DNA of 64,000 nt, from NCBI GenBank assembly GCA_013433145.1, contig CM024182.1, positions 3,830,501 to 3,894,500 on the forward strand. Direction: 5' to 3'. Numbering within the stretch: position 1 is the first letter of the stretch; every line of letters begins with the position of its first letter. The DNA comes from Ascaris suum (Eukaryota; Nematoda; Chromadorea; Rhabditida; Ascarididae). This document shows, piece by piece, positions 1 to 12,054 of the stretch. The notes below the pieces were generated by a model. It was not told the origin of the DNA. It searched no databases and worked only from the letters and a program-made list of their open reading frames with translations. The position numbers and the translations under genes were made by a program.

Positions 1-1492
1 ATTAAATATTATTTAGTAGGATATGATAGGGTAGAATGGAATGGAATAGAATGGAAAAGAATAGAATAACATTGAGTGAAACGGAAAATGATAAATTTCT
101 TATCGAATACTCTCGATATTAGTTATATGATTGTTTTTATATGAATAACTAATTTTCATTTGAAAACTAACAGCATTTCTTTCGATGCACAACAGTAATA
201 AAGTTTAGTCGCTCGTTATGCATATTCACGATGATTTGTTTTATATGTTTTCCTAGTTGATTAATGAAAATGAAAAATTTATTTCGCTGATTAGGTTTAT
301 TAAATTTTTATTAACAATCATTTAACGACAATTTTATTTTCTATCGTTTAGAACGACTTATCTACGCTCTTCAATTGTGAATTTATTGCGAATAATGTAT
401 GAAAATTTTTAGTTTAGACATTCCAATGAAGATTCATTTCTGCAGAGTACAAAAAAAAAGATTAAACTTTAGCAATTAGAATATCATATTTATGGTGTTA
501 ATTAATTGGCTTAATGAGATAATTTAGATAAATTTATCGAACATTTGTATATTTCCTTCTTAAATTCCTCTAAAATCATTAATTCGTTTTTTTTAATGAT
601 AGTCGCTATAAGGCGAATTTTCCGGATGAATTTCTCAAAAAACGGAGATCGAAACTTAAATTTGAACATTCTGGATACTTGGCTTCAAGTTATATTCTCA
701 TAATTTGATATGGACAATGCATTACTATTGATCTACATTCGCCTTTAACGCAGTAGACATTAGAAGGCAGTGACGCCTCCTGGTGTAAAAAAAAAATGAA
801 AGAAGAGAATAGAAAGCCGCTGCAGTAATATAATGGATGAGTGCCTTCATCTACATTCACGTGTAAGGCACTAAAAGGCCTTTTTTTTTTTCAAATCTGC
901 GATATCCGTCTAGCCAAAGATCGAAGTTCCAAGTCCTTCTCGTAAACTGATAGTTAAGCGTTGCATCGATGTGAACGAATGATTTCAATTTTAAATCATA
1001 TTTTAGCCGTAATATACTTTAAAGTGCTTCTCTTTGATCGTCCAACAATTCCAGTATGATAATGCCTACTCGTTTACAGTAATTAAAATGTAATTATTTG
1101 TATCGTTTTGGTAAAGCAATTTCTACTTCATATAGCTTTTTCTCTTTAGGCTTCTAGCATTTTGGTGTTGGAACTTTTGGCAATGTTTTTTGTTTGTGGA
1201 TTTTTTGAGGAATAGTTCAAGTGCTTTTTACAAAATGATGCTCTTTGGACTATCGGCGGGGTCGATTAGGCATTTTTGTAACAGAAATTTTCCATTCTGT
1301 TTGCTATTGAGAACGTTTGAAAACATTGAAATTCTTAAAACCTTTAAATAGAATAGTGAGGAAAATTGAAACTCGAATTTTTTGTGTGAGCTATATTTTT
1401 CAATAAAAATCTAAGTAGTTTTTCTGTGAATATCTTGAGCTGTTTTTAATTCTAATTCGTACTGAATTCTCATTTGAATCTCTTTTGCTTAG

Positions 1493-1633
1493 AGAATAGA
1501 TGCACTCAGTGGAATGCTGCAAAATGTGAACGATTAATGCAAAAGTTAGACGTTTTGATTGTGCTGCAATGTTCTGAGTTTGCAGAGCAAAGAATGCGCA
1601 TTTCTTCGAATCGTACCTATTGTCATCATATAG
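1493..1633 (+). CDS. Isolated exon-like segment
   Basis: A good acceptor (tcttttgcttag) and a donor (gtaatg) bracket 46 open codons including RCTQWNAAKCERLMQKLDVL and FAEQRMRISSNRTYC. Cysteine-rich helix-like content is unusual for random AT-rich DNA. No partner exon was found on either side, so this is a candidate only. Confidence 0.25.
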
Positions 1634-1989
1634 GTAATGCTTTCAAACGATTTTTTGTTGGCGTGCTTCTCATTATTGCTGAAACATGTCGGAGGAGGTT
1701 CCCAATGAATAAGCTATGAAGGAAATTTAACTATAAAATTGAATTGGAAATTTGAATATTAAATTGAATTGAAAATATAAATGCAAAATTGAATCAGATA
1801 TTTGAGTATAATATTGAATTGTTGTTCCTATACAAAACGTCGATGATTTTATGCTGGTGCGCTTCATATTGATCAGCATATCTATGTTATCCATCTGTTT
1901 TTATTATTTTTGTTCGATATTGGTGTGGATAGCATGGAAATGATCACGCGAAAATGACTCAGCTGTCTCGCTCGAAAGCTTTATGTTTA

Positions 1990-2370
1990 TTTGATTGCTT
2001 CGTCCTCACCTGTTTAAAAAACGACACGCCTACGACAAGTTTCGGGATGCAAGATGGAGCAAATTGGAACCGCCTCTTCCACCCAGGACCAATGACCAAT
2101 CTGAAGCACCGTCGAGAAAGGCTCGAACAACGTCGGGGGAAGAGGGGGGAAGGGAACAGCTAGGGAGAGCGGTGGAGAACAATTCATCTTGGATTGCCGT
2201 AGTGGATTGCTACATGCTTCACTTCTTATGTGTCTCGATCAGTCTTGCCAGGCGATGGCTAAGTTGTCCTCACAGGACTTTCGTGATCAAGGGGATCGCG
2301 AGAAGCGGTGGAGCGAGATTGCCCAACGATATCCCCAAATTGCATGAGACACCTGTGCAAGTCTAGACGT
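1990..2370 (+). other. GC-rich island with several overlapping open frames
   Basis: Base composition rises sharply against the surrounding AT-rich DNA, and all three forward frames stay open for long stretches. The most protein-like is a frame ending at the TGA at 2346-2348, with QAMAKLSSQDFRDQGDREKR followed by WSEIAQRYPQIA. No splice pair or homolog was recognised. It could be a decayed gene, an exon or an inserted fragment. Confidence 0.3.
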
Positions 2371-4954
2371 TTTAGATGCCACTCAAGATTTAAACTTGAG
2401 TGGAATAACATCTCGGAACTGCTACCTCATACTACTGGAAATATTAATCTTCTCAGTGAATTTCATCTTTAGGATTCATTAGTAATCCTGATATGATGAG
2501 GGGAACATCGCTTCATCGATGTCTAGATGTCGCATTTTACCTCTCAGGAGAAGCATAATAGTTGTTCTTAAACGTATCTTCATTCGTACAACAAACAAAG
2601 CAAATACTTTCATGATACTTCTACCACTGTTATATCAATCGCTTCTCTTCTACAAATGTGATTTGTTGAATTATTTCTATACATGTGTATGGCAAAACGA
2701 TAAAACCTTTTGGTTGCAACGAGAATTTTTGAAGTGGAACATTTTTTTGTATGCAAATTTAACAATTTTTTTGCTCATCTGCTAATATGAATGCCGATAT
2801 TGCTGATGAACTTCACCAGAGATATTTTCTCGAATGTATGTGCTGAAAATGATTTGCTTTTTTTAAAAAGCATTATTTATCTTTTATCTTCAAGAACTCA
2901 ACAATTGACTTTCCAAAGTGTCGAAGTTCTTCGTATAAATTTTTCTGAGAACTTCTTTACTCGTAATTATGTTTTTATGATAGTCGACAACGAAACTAAA
3001 GCACATGAATGCACTGACAGTCACTTATATAGTAGTTTTCAATTATTAATGAAACAATTGAAGTGTGATGTACTAAAAATATTTGTATACACCTGTCGTA
3101 ATATGTGCAGGTGAAGTTCACTAAATATTCTCTAATCGAATATTTTTTCGTTGTATTTCAACATCACCATCTTTTCACGTTTATTGACATTGTTCGATAG
3201 TAATTTTCTTCTTTTTCTAACGTTACAGTGTTTGCAAATGTCATCGGCATTGCTTACCTTTATACTATCATTCGTTTTGTTTATACGTTTATTGCACGAT
3301 AAGCATTACTGTTTTAGCAGCATTTATCGATATGATTACTTCCACATCATCGATTCTGTCATATGAAAGCTGACTATAATTTTAAGCAATTATGGTTATT
3401 TTATTCTAATCATCTTTTCCCTCCCTCTCTTCTCCCTTTCTATCCCTCTAATTCACTAAAGAGAGAAATTTCCCGAAAAGATGACTTTAAATGCGTGAAA
3501 TGTATTCATCGTGAAATGTAAACGAAATTATTTATAATTCTTTGAGAAAATTTTTATCGATTTTCTAACAGAGAAACTTTTATAATATAATTCGTCGTTA
3601 TAAAATAAATGCTTTTCTTTCGAGTAGATATTATAATGCGAGCATTTTATTAAAAAATATTCTATTTTATAGGTTTAATGCTAATATAAAGCGATTATTT
3701 AATAGCCATTAAACGTCTTAAACGATATATGAGGAATGTATGCAAGAAATCAATTTTTACAGAAAAGAGTATGTGATAAGAAGGTTTGGGAGGAATATAC
3801 AAGAGGGCATAAAAAATTATTGCCATTGCAAAGTAAGGGAAACGCTTCTTGAAGGTGGAAGGAGAAGCGAAAGGAGTGGGCGACAAGGGACGGCGAGACA
3901 AGTTCGTGTACAGTTGCAGTTACTATTTTTGAGAGATTCTACCTATGTTGTCCCCTTCTTGCCCCTCCCCCTCTCCCTTCACCACTCATCATTCATCTTC
4001 GTTCTATTGCTGAATCACATTTTATTCAACTTGGTGCCACTCACATACACGTTTATTATGAGCCGTCGAAGTTGAACAACAAATGAAAAATATTTAGTGC
4101 TGTTGTTTAAAAAAATCTAAATTCGTGTCGAGAATTTCTGCGCGGAACGTTGAATACTGAAATCGAGTGCGTTGTTTCGTTTAAGTGGTCAAATCTTCAG
4201 CAAAAACACTCATGTTATGCTATGGAATATTGAGTTCTACTCAATGCCATTTTAAATGAGAACACTGCTCTAAAAATTTCGGCATTCTTCCGAATGCAAC
4301 GTTTCTAGTTGTTCCCAATCCGACTTTCAGAGGTCCGACATTTAGGATTCATCCCAATCGAACTTCCGATGTTCGATAGCTGAAGCCGTCTGGTGTGAAC
4401 AATGCCGTCGCATGTCATTGTTACCGATTCGCCACATATTGACGCCATCATCCCACCCCGTTGACGCATCATCTCTGCGTGTTGTCATAAATTCGCCAGA
4501 AATATCCAGCCAATTTTTTTGCTGATGCGGTTCTCTCTATTTCTTTACTATTTCACTCTCCACATGTTTCGTCGTTATTCTTGTTGTACAATACTTAAGC
4601 CTTTCTGCCAGCCTCAGGACTTCCGTCCCCATCCTTCCCTCTCTCTTCCCGTTTCCCCTCCCACTACATCCGCACTAGTGAGGCATTTCCGCTAGTATGT
4701 CAGGTATTTGTGTAAGTAAAATGATAGGTATTTGTTGTTGTTGCAAAAAAACTAAGAAGGTAGGAATTTTATGTCAGAATAAAAGTGACTTTGTTGGAGA
4801 GTTAATGCACGTCGATCATTTCAGGAGCTGGAACCTCTTGTTCTGAAAAATCAACTTGATTCATTAATATTTTATTTGTACGAATTAAAATCGTCGCATT
4901 TGCAATGTTTTCGCTTCTCGTGCAAAAAAAAAAAAGTGGAATTGCACAATTCCG

Positions 4955-5131
4955 ACATAGCGCCTACTTAAATGAAATTTTTATTCCATTTTATTTTATT
5001 TTTTATTCTTATCTTTATTAGTTTTTTTTTTGTTATAGCATCTACACATATGAAAATTTCCTTGATATAGCGCCTGCTCATATGAAAATTTTTGTTTTTT
5101 GATGTAGTGCTTGCCTACTCATATGAAAATG
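4955..5131. repeat. Degenerate tandem repeat, about 4 units
   Basis: Units of the form atagcgcctgctcatatgaaaat recur at about 4958, 5041, 5066 and 5105 with variable T-rich spacers. No coding frame is present. Confidence 0.6.
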
Positions 5132-5365
5132 TTCTCTTTCTATGAAATTTCGTTAAGGTGATAGAAGTCAAATAATTCTTGCGTTAATATATGAGAGTAT
5201 CCACAGCAGTAATTCTTATTCTCAAAAAAAGGGCATTTCTCATCATTTGCTGTTATGTGCAGCTGCTTAGCGTTCTCTATGCAAAAAAAAAAAAAAAAAA
5301 AAATTTGCAGCATCAATTGTTGACATCGTTTGCAGTTTAAAGCCGTATCGATCAACTAAATTTGA

Positions 5366-5404
5366 TTGCATTGCATTGCAATTTGCTGCTGCAATGCAAT
5401 GCAA
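5366..5404. repeat. Perfect 15-bp inverted repeat with 9-base loop
   Basis: The left arm 5366-5380 is three TTGCA units; the right arm 5390-5404 is three TGCAA units. The loop is 5381-5389. It would form a 15-bp stem in single-stranded DNA or RNA. Confidence 0.85.
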
Positions 5405-6948
5405 TGCAAAAAATATGCTCATAAAATTTGGTTGCTGTTATTTTCATCATTGATGTTCAAATGTGAAGCAATAGCTTTATGGATGAGGACTTTGAGGAGA
5501 CGAAAGTTCGGTGTTCAAAGTTGGCTATCGATGCATTCTTTTATAATCTGGATCACTTGCGCGGTGTAAATTTATAAAACACACCAACATTAGTATTTTT
5601 TCTTTATCGAATAGTTTAATATTTATAGGAAACTTTAGTTCATATATAGAAAGTTTGAGGAAACACTGAAAAATCTGCGAACTAATATTTTTCGAAAAGT
5701 TCTAATTAATTTCTAGTTTTATTTCCATTACTATTCATTTCCAATGGTTCTTTCATGCATTATCATCTCAAATTAGAATCACTCATTTTGAAAAGTACTC
5801 TGCAACAGCCATCAAGACTATGCTTAGAACTTTTTTACTTCTTCCATCCATTCTATTTTATAATTTTTCCGTTATATTTCCATGATTGCCATTTTATCGG
5901 AAATTTTCCGTGGAATATCTCCATTAAGGTCTACTTCATATGCAAAAGGCATAGGCATTAAAGACACAGGCAATTCATATGCAAAAAAATCTCTATCTTC
6001 ATTAAATCGTCCGCATTCGTTGAGTCCACAAAAACGATGAATCTCCATCACGAGTAATCCCACGTCGTCAATGTTTTTCCTTTTTATAGTCATTACTTAT
6101 TCCATTTTTTTAATATGTTTCGTTGATCTTTATTTAACCTTACTGCTATTAGTTCTTGATTTTGATGTAATTCAATTATCGATTTTCATTTAATGATAAA
6201 GTTGTGTTCATCAATAAAAGAGATCAGAACTTAGGTTTTTGTACCGATCAGACTTGAGGCTAATAAACGTTTCAATCCTTTTTACATGATCCTTGCGTTA
6301 GCCTAGTCACTCGACTCTAACTGAGTCAAACTTGACTTAGTTTAGCCTAATATATCACCACTCATCCCAGCCTGTTAAATCAGCGACGAAATGGTGTAAT
6401 GATGTCTTGAAGGTGGAAATTTTGAATGTTCTCTGGACGATCCAGAATGAGGATGTTGGCGAGAATGAGCAATTGACAGATAATTGCGAGAGGTTGGAAC
6501 TTGTTTCCTATCTCTGAAATTTTCTCGAAGAACCATCATTTATTCTCTCCGTTGTAATGTATACTGGTCGTTGCCTGAACTATTGACGCCTGTTAATTAT
6601 GCCGCATTTTCTTATAGGAAAGGAGGGAAGATGGATGGTCGGCTTTTGTGTACATTTGCGCCGATGTACGCATAAATTGTCCTTTCACCGACAATTTTTT
6701 TATGAAATGAACTTTTTTTTGTCCATGCTCGTTTTTATCCATACTTTTGATTACATGATGTGCTGAATCCATAATCAATATTTGGCATGTCGAACAAGAA
6801 AGTATTTCACCCTAAAATGCTGGTATTTGTGACCTCATCACATTTAAAATTTAAGTTCAGTGAACGCATCAAGATTATATTTGATCGATTCTACCATTAT
6901 GCTCCTCCTCCCGACGAAAAGGGGAGGAGGGAGGGGACAGTCGTTGCT

Positions 6949-6963
6949 CTCCCCCCCCCCCCC
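6949..6963. repeat. Poly-C tract
   Basis: A run of about 14 C in AT-rich DNA. Similar runs occur at about 31195 and 46738 and 54818, and poly-G at about 9325. All are prone to length error in sequencing. Confidence 0.85.
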
Positions 6964-7579
6964 TCTTCTTTGTCGAGATTTACTGTCGAGAGTGAGGATG
7001 TTTAAAAATACCTTATTAACCTGTCGGAACTAATTTAGATTGACTTTACTGAATTCATAGTATTGGTTTTGTTTGATTTTTTTTTACAATAAATCAACGT
7101 TGATAGTTCATTCTTAGCGCATTCGATACGCTACTCAGTAGTAGAAGTTCGTGCAGATTGGATATTATAGGGAAATATCCGTACCACTCCGTGCTAGGAA
7201 TATCCCATTAGCGATGCCATAAATCGAAAGACAACACAAAAAAATTATAAAATATTTCGGCGAGAATTTCTGCTTGAATGGTTATTCTTTACAATGGATT
7301 TCATTTATGGCATCGAGTGGTCATAATGGCCAAAAAACGATTAACTCAAAGCGGACACTGATAGACTGGCACGGTGGGTATGATTCATAAAGGAAGAAGA
7401 AAGAGCGGAGATGAGTTGTCGACCGTAGTCAGCAACGTTTTAGGGACATATCCGATCATGTAATCTTCGTAACGAAATGCTTTTGACAGCTGTGATTTTC
7501 ATTTTCTCAATTTCATATATGACTACACGGCAGGGATCGATAAATTCATTCAGCGTTTAAAGTGAGCCGATGATTGGAC

Positions 7580-7670
7580 TGAATTGAATTGAATTGAATT
7601 TGAATTGAATTGAATTGAATTGAATTGAATTGAATTGAATTGAATTGAATTGAATTGAATTGAATTGAAT
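7580..7670. repeat. (GAATT)n pentanucleotide microsatellite
   Basis: About 18 tandem units of GAATT, with one extra T near 7600. It produces an artefactual NSIQF-type frame on the minus strand. Confidence 0.97.
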
Positions 7671-9759
7671 AGTTAGATGAGTAAAGATAGGGAGAATTTT
7701 TTTCAATATTTGATTGAGTGTGATAAAGTGCCAATGAGTTAACTGCTTGCTTCATTGATGCTCTATCCGCTGTCATCCTCGATTACATACTCATTGAGGT
7801 GATATGCGCAACACGCTTATCTCAATCTATTCCCATGATTTGCCAATAATCCTTACATTTTGATTTTTGATTCACAACCAGAACGTTTTATAGATGTGAC
7901 GTAGAGCCACCTTGTCCCCTATATGACCTTTTATTAACACCTTCATCATGATATGATACCACATTCACTCGACATTAATTACCATCCTTATTTAAATGGT
8001 TTACTTCGTTCTTGTATGCGTAAACAATTTTACCAAAGTAACATGTAAATACTTTTGGGTATTGATGTGTGATATATGGAAGAATGTGTTATAGGAAATT
8101 CCATATAGGTTTTTAATTGATATATTCGCTGAAAATTTCTCTAAAATTTCAATTTTTTTTTCCAGTAGAAATAATTACCTACCGACGGAAAAAGTCTTCT
8201 TTTATATATTTTGACTACGAACTCTTCGTTGAGGTAATTTGTTGGCTTCAGTATTAAGATAATTTATTTCATTTGATTCAGTAGCATTTAAGTCATTCAA
8301 TCGTTATCATCCCCCAAAATGATTCATCCAACAATTCAAAAATTCATCAACGCAAATTTTTACTCCAACATTAGTAATTAGTATTAATTGATGATTTCTT
8401 CATAAGGAGAACTTTTAATGCTTTCGTTAGATATTGAAAAAAAAAAAAGATAAAGTGACAGATTTCGAATTCCCTAATAATAAAAAATAATCGATGACCC
8501 CCGCATTGTTTATGCCGTTAAGCATTGACAGTCGAGAAATTCATGAGCTAATATGCAATAAGTGAAATATTTCAAAAAAAAAAAGGTTCTGTATCGGTTG
8601 AAAAGTTCTCAAATTTCATTTGGGCACATTTAGTAAAAAATGCGTCTGCAGTTATCTCAGCTTTAAGGTAAGTAAAGTTTATCTTTTCATAAACTCTGTT
8701 GTATAATATTTTAAATGGATAAATTTTCTAGTTACTATGTAAATATAATATTATACGATAGGGTTAATCATATTTCACTTCTCTTGTTCTTTCTTTTGCA
8801 CGATTTTAAATTCATTGCCATCGATAGAAGCTGTTGTTTGCCTTGAAAGTAATACGAAAGTATTGAGAGTAACATATTGCCTAAGATCTAAATTTATATA
8901 TATCTTAATAGTAAGTCTAAAGTGAAATATTTTATTTTCGTCGCATTTGGCTGAAGTGTCGTCTGTAGCGCCAAGGGCTTTATTTCGAGGTAGCACGATA
9001 TATTGACATAGACAACATCATTATCGCATACAGTATACTGCCTAATATTAGAATCATTATGGTGAAAGCTATGGAACACTGTGGGCGTGTTGGCTTTTAG
9101 CTAAGGCGATATCAAATCGATCGATAGCTTTTCGTAGATCTTTTTTTCTAAAGCGCTTTTATCCTCAACGTTGTGCGTCTCGCAACCACTGAGCATAAGT
9201 TTCTTTAGAGTGCCTCTTGAACTGTATGAAAGGGTGTATTCTCTTATCAAGTAGAATTAATTTCTTGCTGCGAGAGAGCGATCATCGGATTTCCATCCTT
9301 TAAGGAGAAAGGAAGTGACTGGGAGGGGGGGGGGGGGTGATGGAACTAGGGAGGGGAAGTTTTTTCTCCTATATAATTTCAATTTCAAATGTCCCCTTTT
9401 TTTAAAAAAACATTTGAGCGATATCTGTGAATCTTTGAAAAAAAACATTTTTATGTCTCTTTTTTTTCGTTTCTAAATGATTTCTGGAAATTTTTTTAAA
9501 AACTTTTTTCATTTTTCAAACTTTGAAACATTGAAACGTTCAAAACTTTGTTTAAAAATTTTCAAAAACAATTGCTCACTCTTAATTCCTCGAATATCCG
9601 CGCATTCCACCTTCCCGACAATCGGATTAAACAGTCGAGTTCACATTAAGTCTTTGATATAACAAAGAAATTTATAATAGTAACACATCGATTTGTTACG
9701 TCTTATTATTTCTACGGATTTTAATGATTTAATCGGAGAGATAATCCCCTCTAGCCCCC

Positions 9760-9900
9760 TTTCTCCAATTTGCTAGCTTGTGCTATGGATAATCTTTGCC
9801 GTGCCATCAAGGGACGAACTCAGCGTCGGTCGGAGTCAAGTTCAACCCACAGCCATATGGAGAGATCAGTTCCGCCCGGTCTGGCTCTCTACTGATGTGA
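9760..9900 (+). other. Short coding-like island, frame unresolved
   Basis: Between a possible acceptor (atttgctag, ending 9776) and possible donors near 9894 the sequence is richer in G+C. It is open as MDNLCRAIKGRTQRRSESSS (ATG 9784, stop soon after) or, one frame away, as AVPSRDELSVGRSQVQPTAI. It might be an upstream exon of the large gene at 11986. No decision is possible from sequence alone. Confidence 0.2.
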
Positions 9901-10464
9901 GGTTTGGAGACGGAAATGTGATTTACATCAGATCTTTAATATCATATTTCTTATCATCTTGTTGAAACTTCTTCGCCACTAATTTCGAAGATCTCAAGAT
10001 GCATTTTCAATTATTTCTAAGTGATGCATGAGTGAATGAATTGATATTTGTTTTTTTTCTTCAAATTTTATTATTGTGTGATTAAATTGTATTGTTGAAT
10101 AACGACTAAGCTGTAAGAAAGTACCATTTATTTTTGTATAATTTTACTTGATGGTTAAATCATTTTTATTTTCTTACATTTATCGCTAGCTTTTATTTTA
10201 ATCGGCTTTCTCTCGATTTTCATTTTTTTCTCTCTTATTTAGTTATTTATAGTGTTAGTTGTTTGTATTTTTGGAGTGTTGTTGATTTATGTTTATATTA
10301 TTTCACCGATATTCGATCTACTAAATTTGATCTTTTCCTTTATCTTTTTTCTCTTTCTGCTCGGATTTTTGCTTCATCCTTGTCTTGAATATTGTCTTCA
10401 TGCCCCAACTGCTCACTAGTGTTGTATTGATAGTTGTAGTTGTAATAGGTTTCTCTCTAGTCAT

Positions 10465-10776
10465 TTATCTCTGCTTCATACATGGATGTTGTCTTTCTAC
10501 GTTTTTTACAGGTAATAGAGTGGTACTTGAGTTTATTAATTCTAATTTGAATTGAATTTTAAGCAGTGGAATTAATTGCAAAAAATGGACTATAATATTG
10601 TTTTCTCTTTCGGTTGTGAATCGATCCTCAACGAGGTGAGATAAAACTTTGAGGTTTTCTAGAGTCTGACTAATCATCAACAAAAATTCGAGCTGCTTCG
10701 AAAAGTCGATTTTAATGCTCTTCATATTTATTCGAGTTTTACTTAAATCTCGATTTATGCGCTCATACACTTCCAT
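10465..10776 (-). CDS. Possible small coiled-coil protein, unrecognised
   Basis: A 103-codon reading frame begins MEVYERINRDLSKTRINMKS at an ATG. It is predicted to be helical (heptad-like KQLEFLLMISQTLENLKVLS) with no membrane signal. It lies alone in AT-rich DNA, 1.2 kb before the large gene and on the opposite strand. No family is recognised and no poly(A) signal was confirmed, so a chance open frame remains quite possible. Confidence 0.3.
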   Translation of the reverse strand: MEVYERINRDLSKTRINMKSIKIDFSKQLEFLLMISQTLENLKVLSHLVEDRFTTERENNIIVHFLQLIPLLKIQFKLELINSSTTLLPVKNVERQHPCMKQR

Positions 10777-11985
10777 AATTAGCGAGAATTTATTCTTATC
10801 GCTGATTACTTTCTTTCTTATTTCAATGGAATATTATTGTGCATGAAAAAAAGTCAATAATTATTAATTCTCACAACAAATGTAATAATTTTTTCAAACA
10901 AACAGTTTTTTTTTGAGTTTCTCGTTAATAATGGCGCTCACTTATGGTGTACGCTTATAAATAACTCATTTTGGTCACTTTTATTGAATAAATTCTATTT
11001 CGTTGCACTATTTCAGCTATTATTCAATCGCTTTATAATCGTTAGTTAAGCAATAATTTTCGGCATCATTTAAGCATTTCGCTCGAACATTTAAGAGATT
11101 TTTTTATTTTTGCATCGGTTGATGAATACTTAACTACTCAAATACTCAAATGATGGAGAAAGCTATTGTAGTTGTGGATTTGAAATACATTCTACTGAGA
11201 AAACAACTTTCGAGTTTATAGCATATTGATTTCAATTACTCGCAATCTGATTGATTTCTTATTTGCTAATTGTATTTCAGTAAATACTATTCGTTAGCTG
11301 ACTATCATATTTATAGATATATTTGACTCCATTTAATATTAGCCAAAATCTTTAGTCCTTTAATATTTCAACGCATCGTTGTCCACATTATTCAATTCAT
11401 TAAAATTTGAATATCTCATTTAATTAATATTCAACCTTTTCTTAGCAAATGATGTATGTGCGCATTTACGATATTCGTAACTCTCATATAATTTCAATGA
11501 TAATCGATATTTATTGGAGGAAATCAACTTGTAAATTCTCAACAATTTTGTTTCAATTTATTTGAATATCTTTTCTCTCTTCGCCTTTGTCTATTCCTCT
11601 CGCTTTTTTTCAGTTTTTTTTTTTTAACGGAGATATTTCTTAGTTATTTGCATCTTATTGACGAGCTGTTGTATATAAAAAGAAATTGCTTATATCAGCG
11701 ATTAACGATTTATAACGTGAGCATTCAATCGTTTCTGAATTTATTTTATGTATGTCGTTTTTTTCAAAGAAAACCATTGAGTATTTATTAGTCTATTGCT
11801 ATGAGACGATATGATGCTAATAGCGTTATATTGATCTGATGACCGATTATTTTTGCTTTTATAGCTTTGTTGAGGCATTAAACTTTTTTGATGATTCCAT
11901 TGGGAAAATGTTTCTTTTTATTCGAACTCTTTTCGCCTTTCAATTATTCACACATAGACGCAATGGAAAATTTGGAATTTTACAG

Positions 11986-12054
11986 ATGAGTGATCAACTT
12001 GAGTCAACCCCAGTGGCTGCTTATGAAGCTGGCGACTTGCATGGCGGAGTTACG
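11986..12054 (+). CDS. Proposed first coding exon of the large repeat-protein gene
   Basis: The 23 codons begin MSDQLESTPVAAYEAG. They run from an ATG immediately after a good acceptor (ggaattttacag) to a donor gtttgt, ending in phase 0, which matches the phase-0 start of the exon at 13972. The upstream reading frame is also open but looks like ordinary non-coding AT-rich DNA. Missing exons between 12055 and 13971 cannot be excluded. Confidence 0.45.

Larger units (their letters stand above)
1..9750. other. Mostly non-coding AT-rich region
   Basis: Apart from the exon-like segment at 1493, the GC-rich island at 2.0-2.4 kb and the repeats listed, open frames here are short and AT-biased, with no recognisable protein. 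A homopolymer-rich stretch occurs near 9290-9440. It may be intergenic DNA or long 5' introns of the gene starting by 11986. Confidence 0.6.

Noticed and set aside
2519..3114. Two consecutive plus-strand frames of 88 and 107 codons
   Set aside because: Phe/Leu/Ile/Tyr-rich composition matches translated AT-rich non-coding DNA; no domain or splice support.
7546..7776. NSIQF-repeat reading frame on the minus strand
   Set aside because: It is produced entirely by the GAATT pentamer microsatellite.
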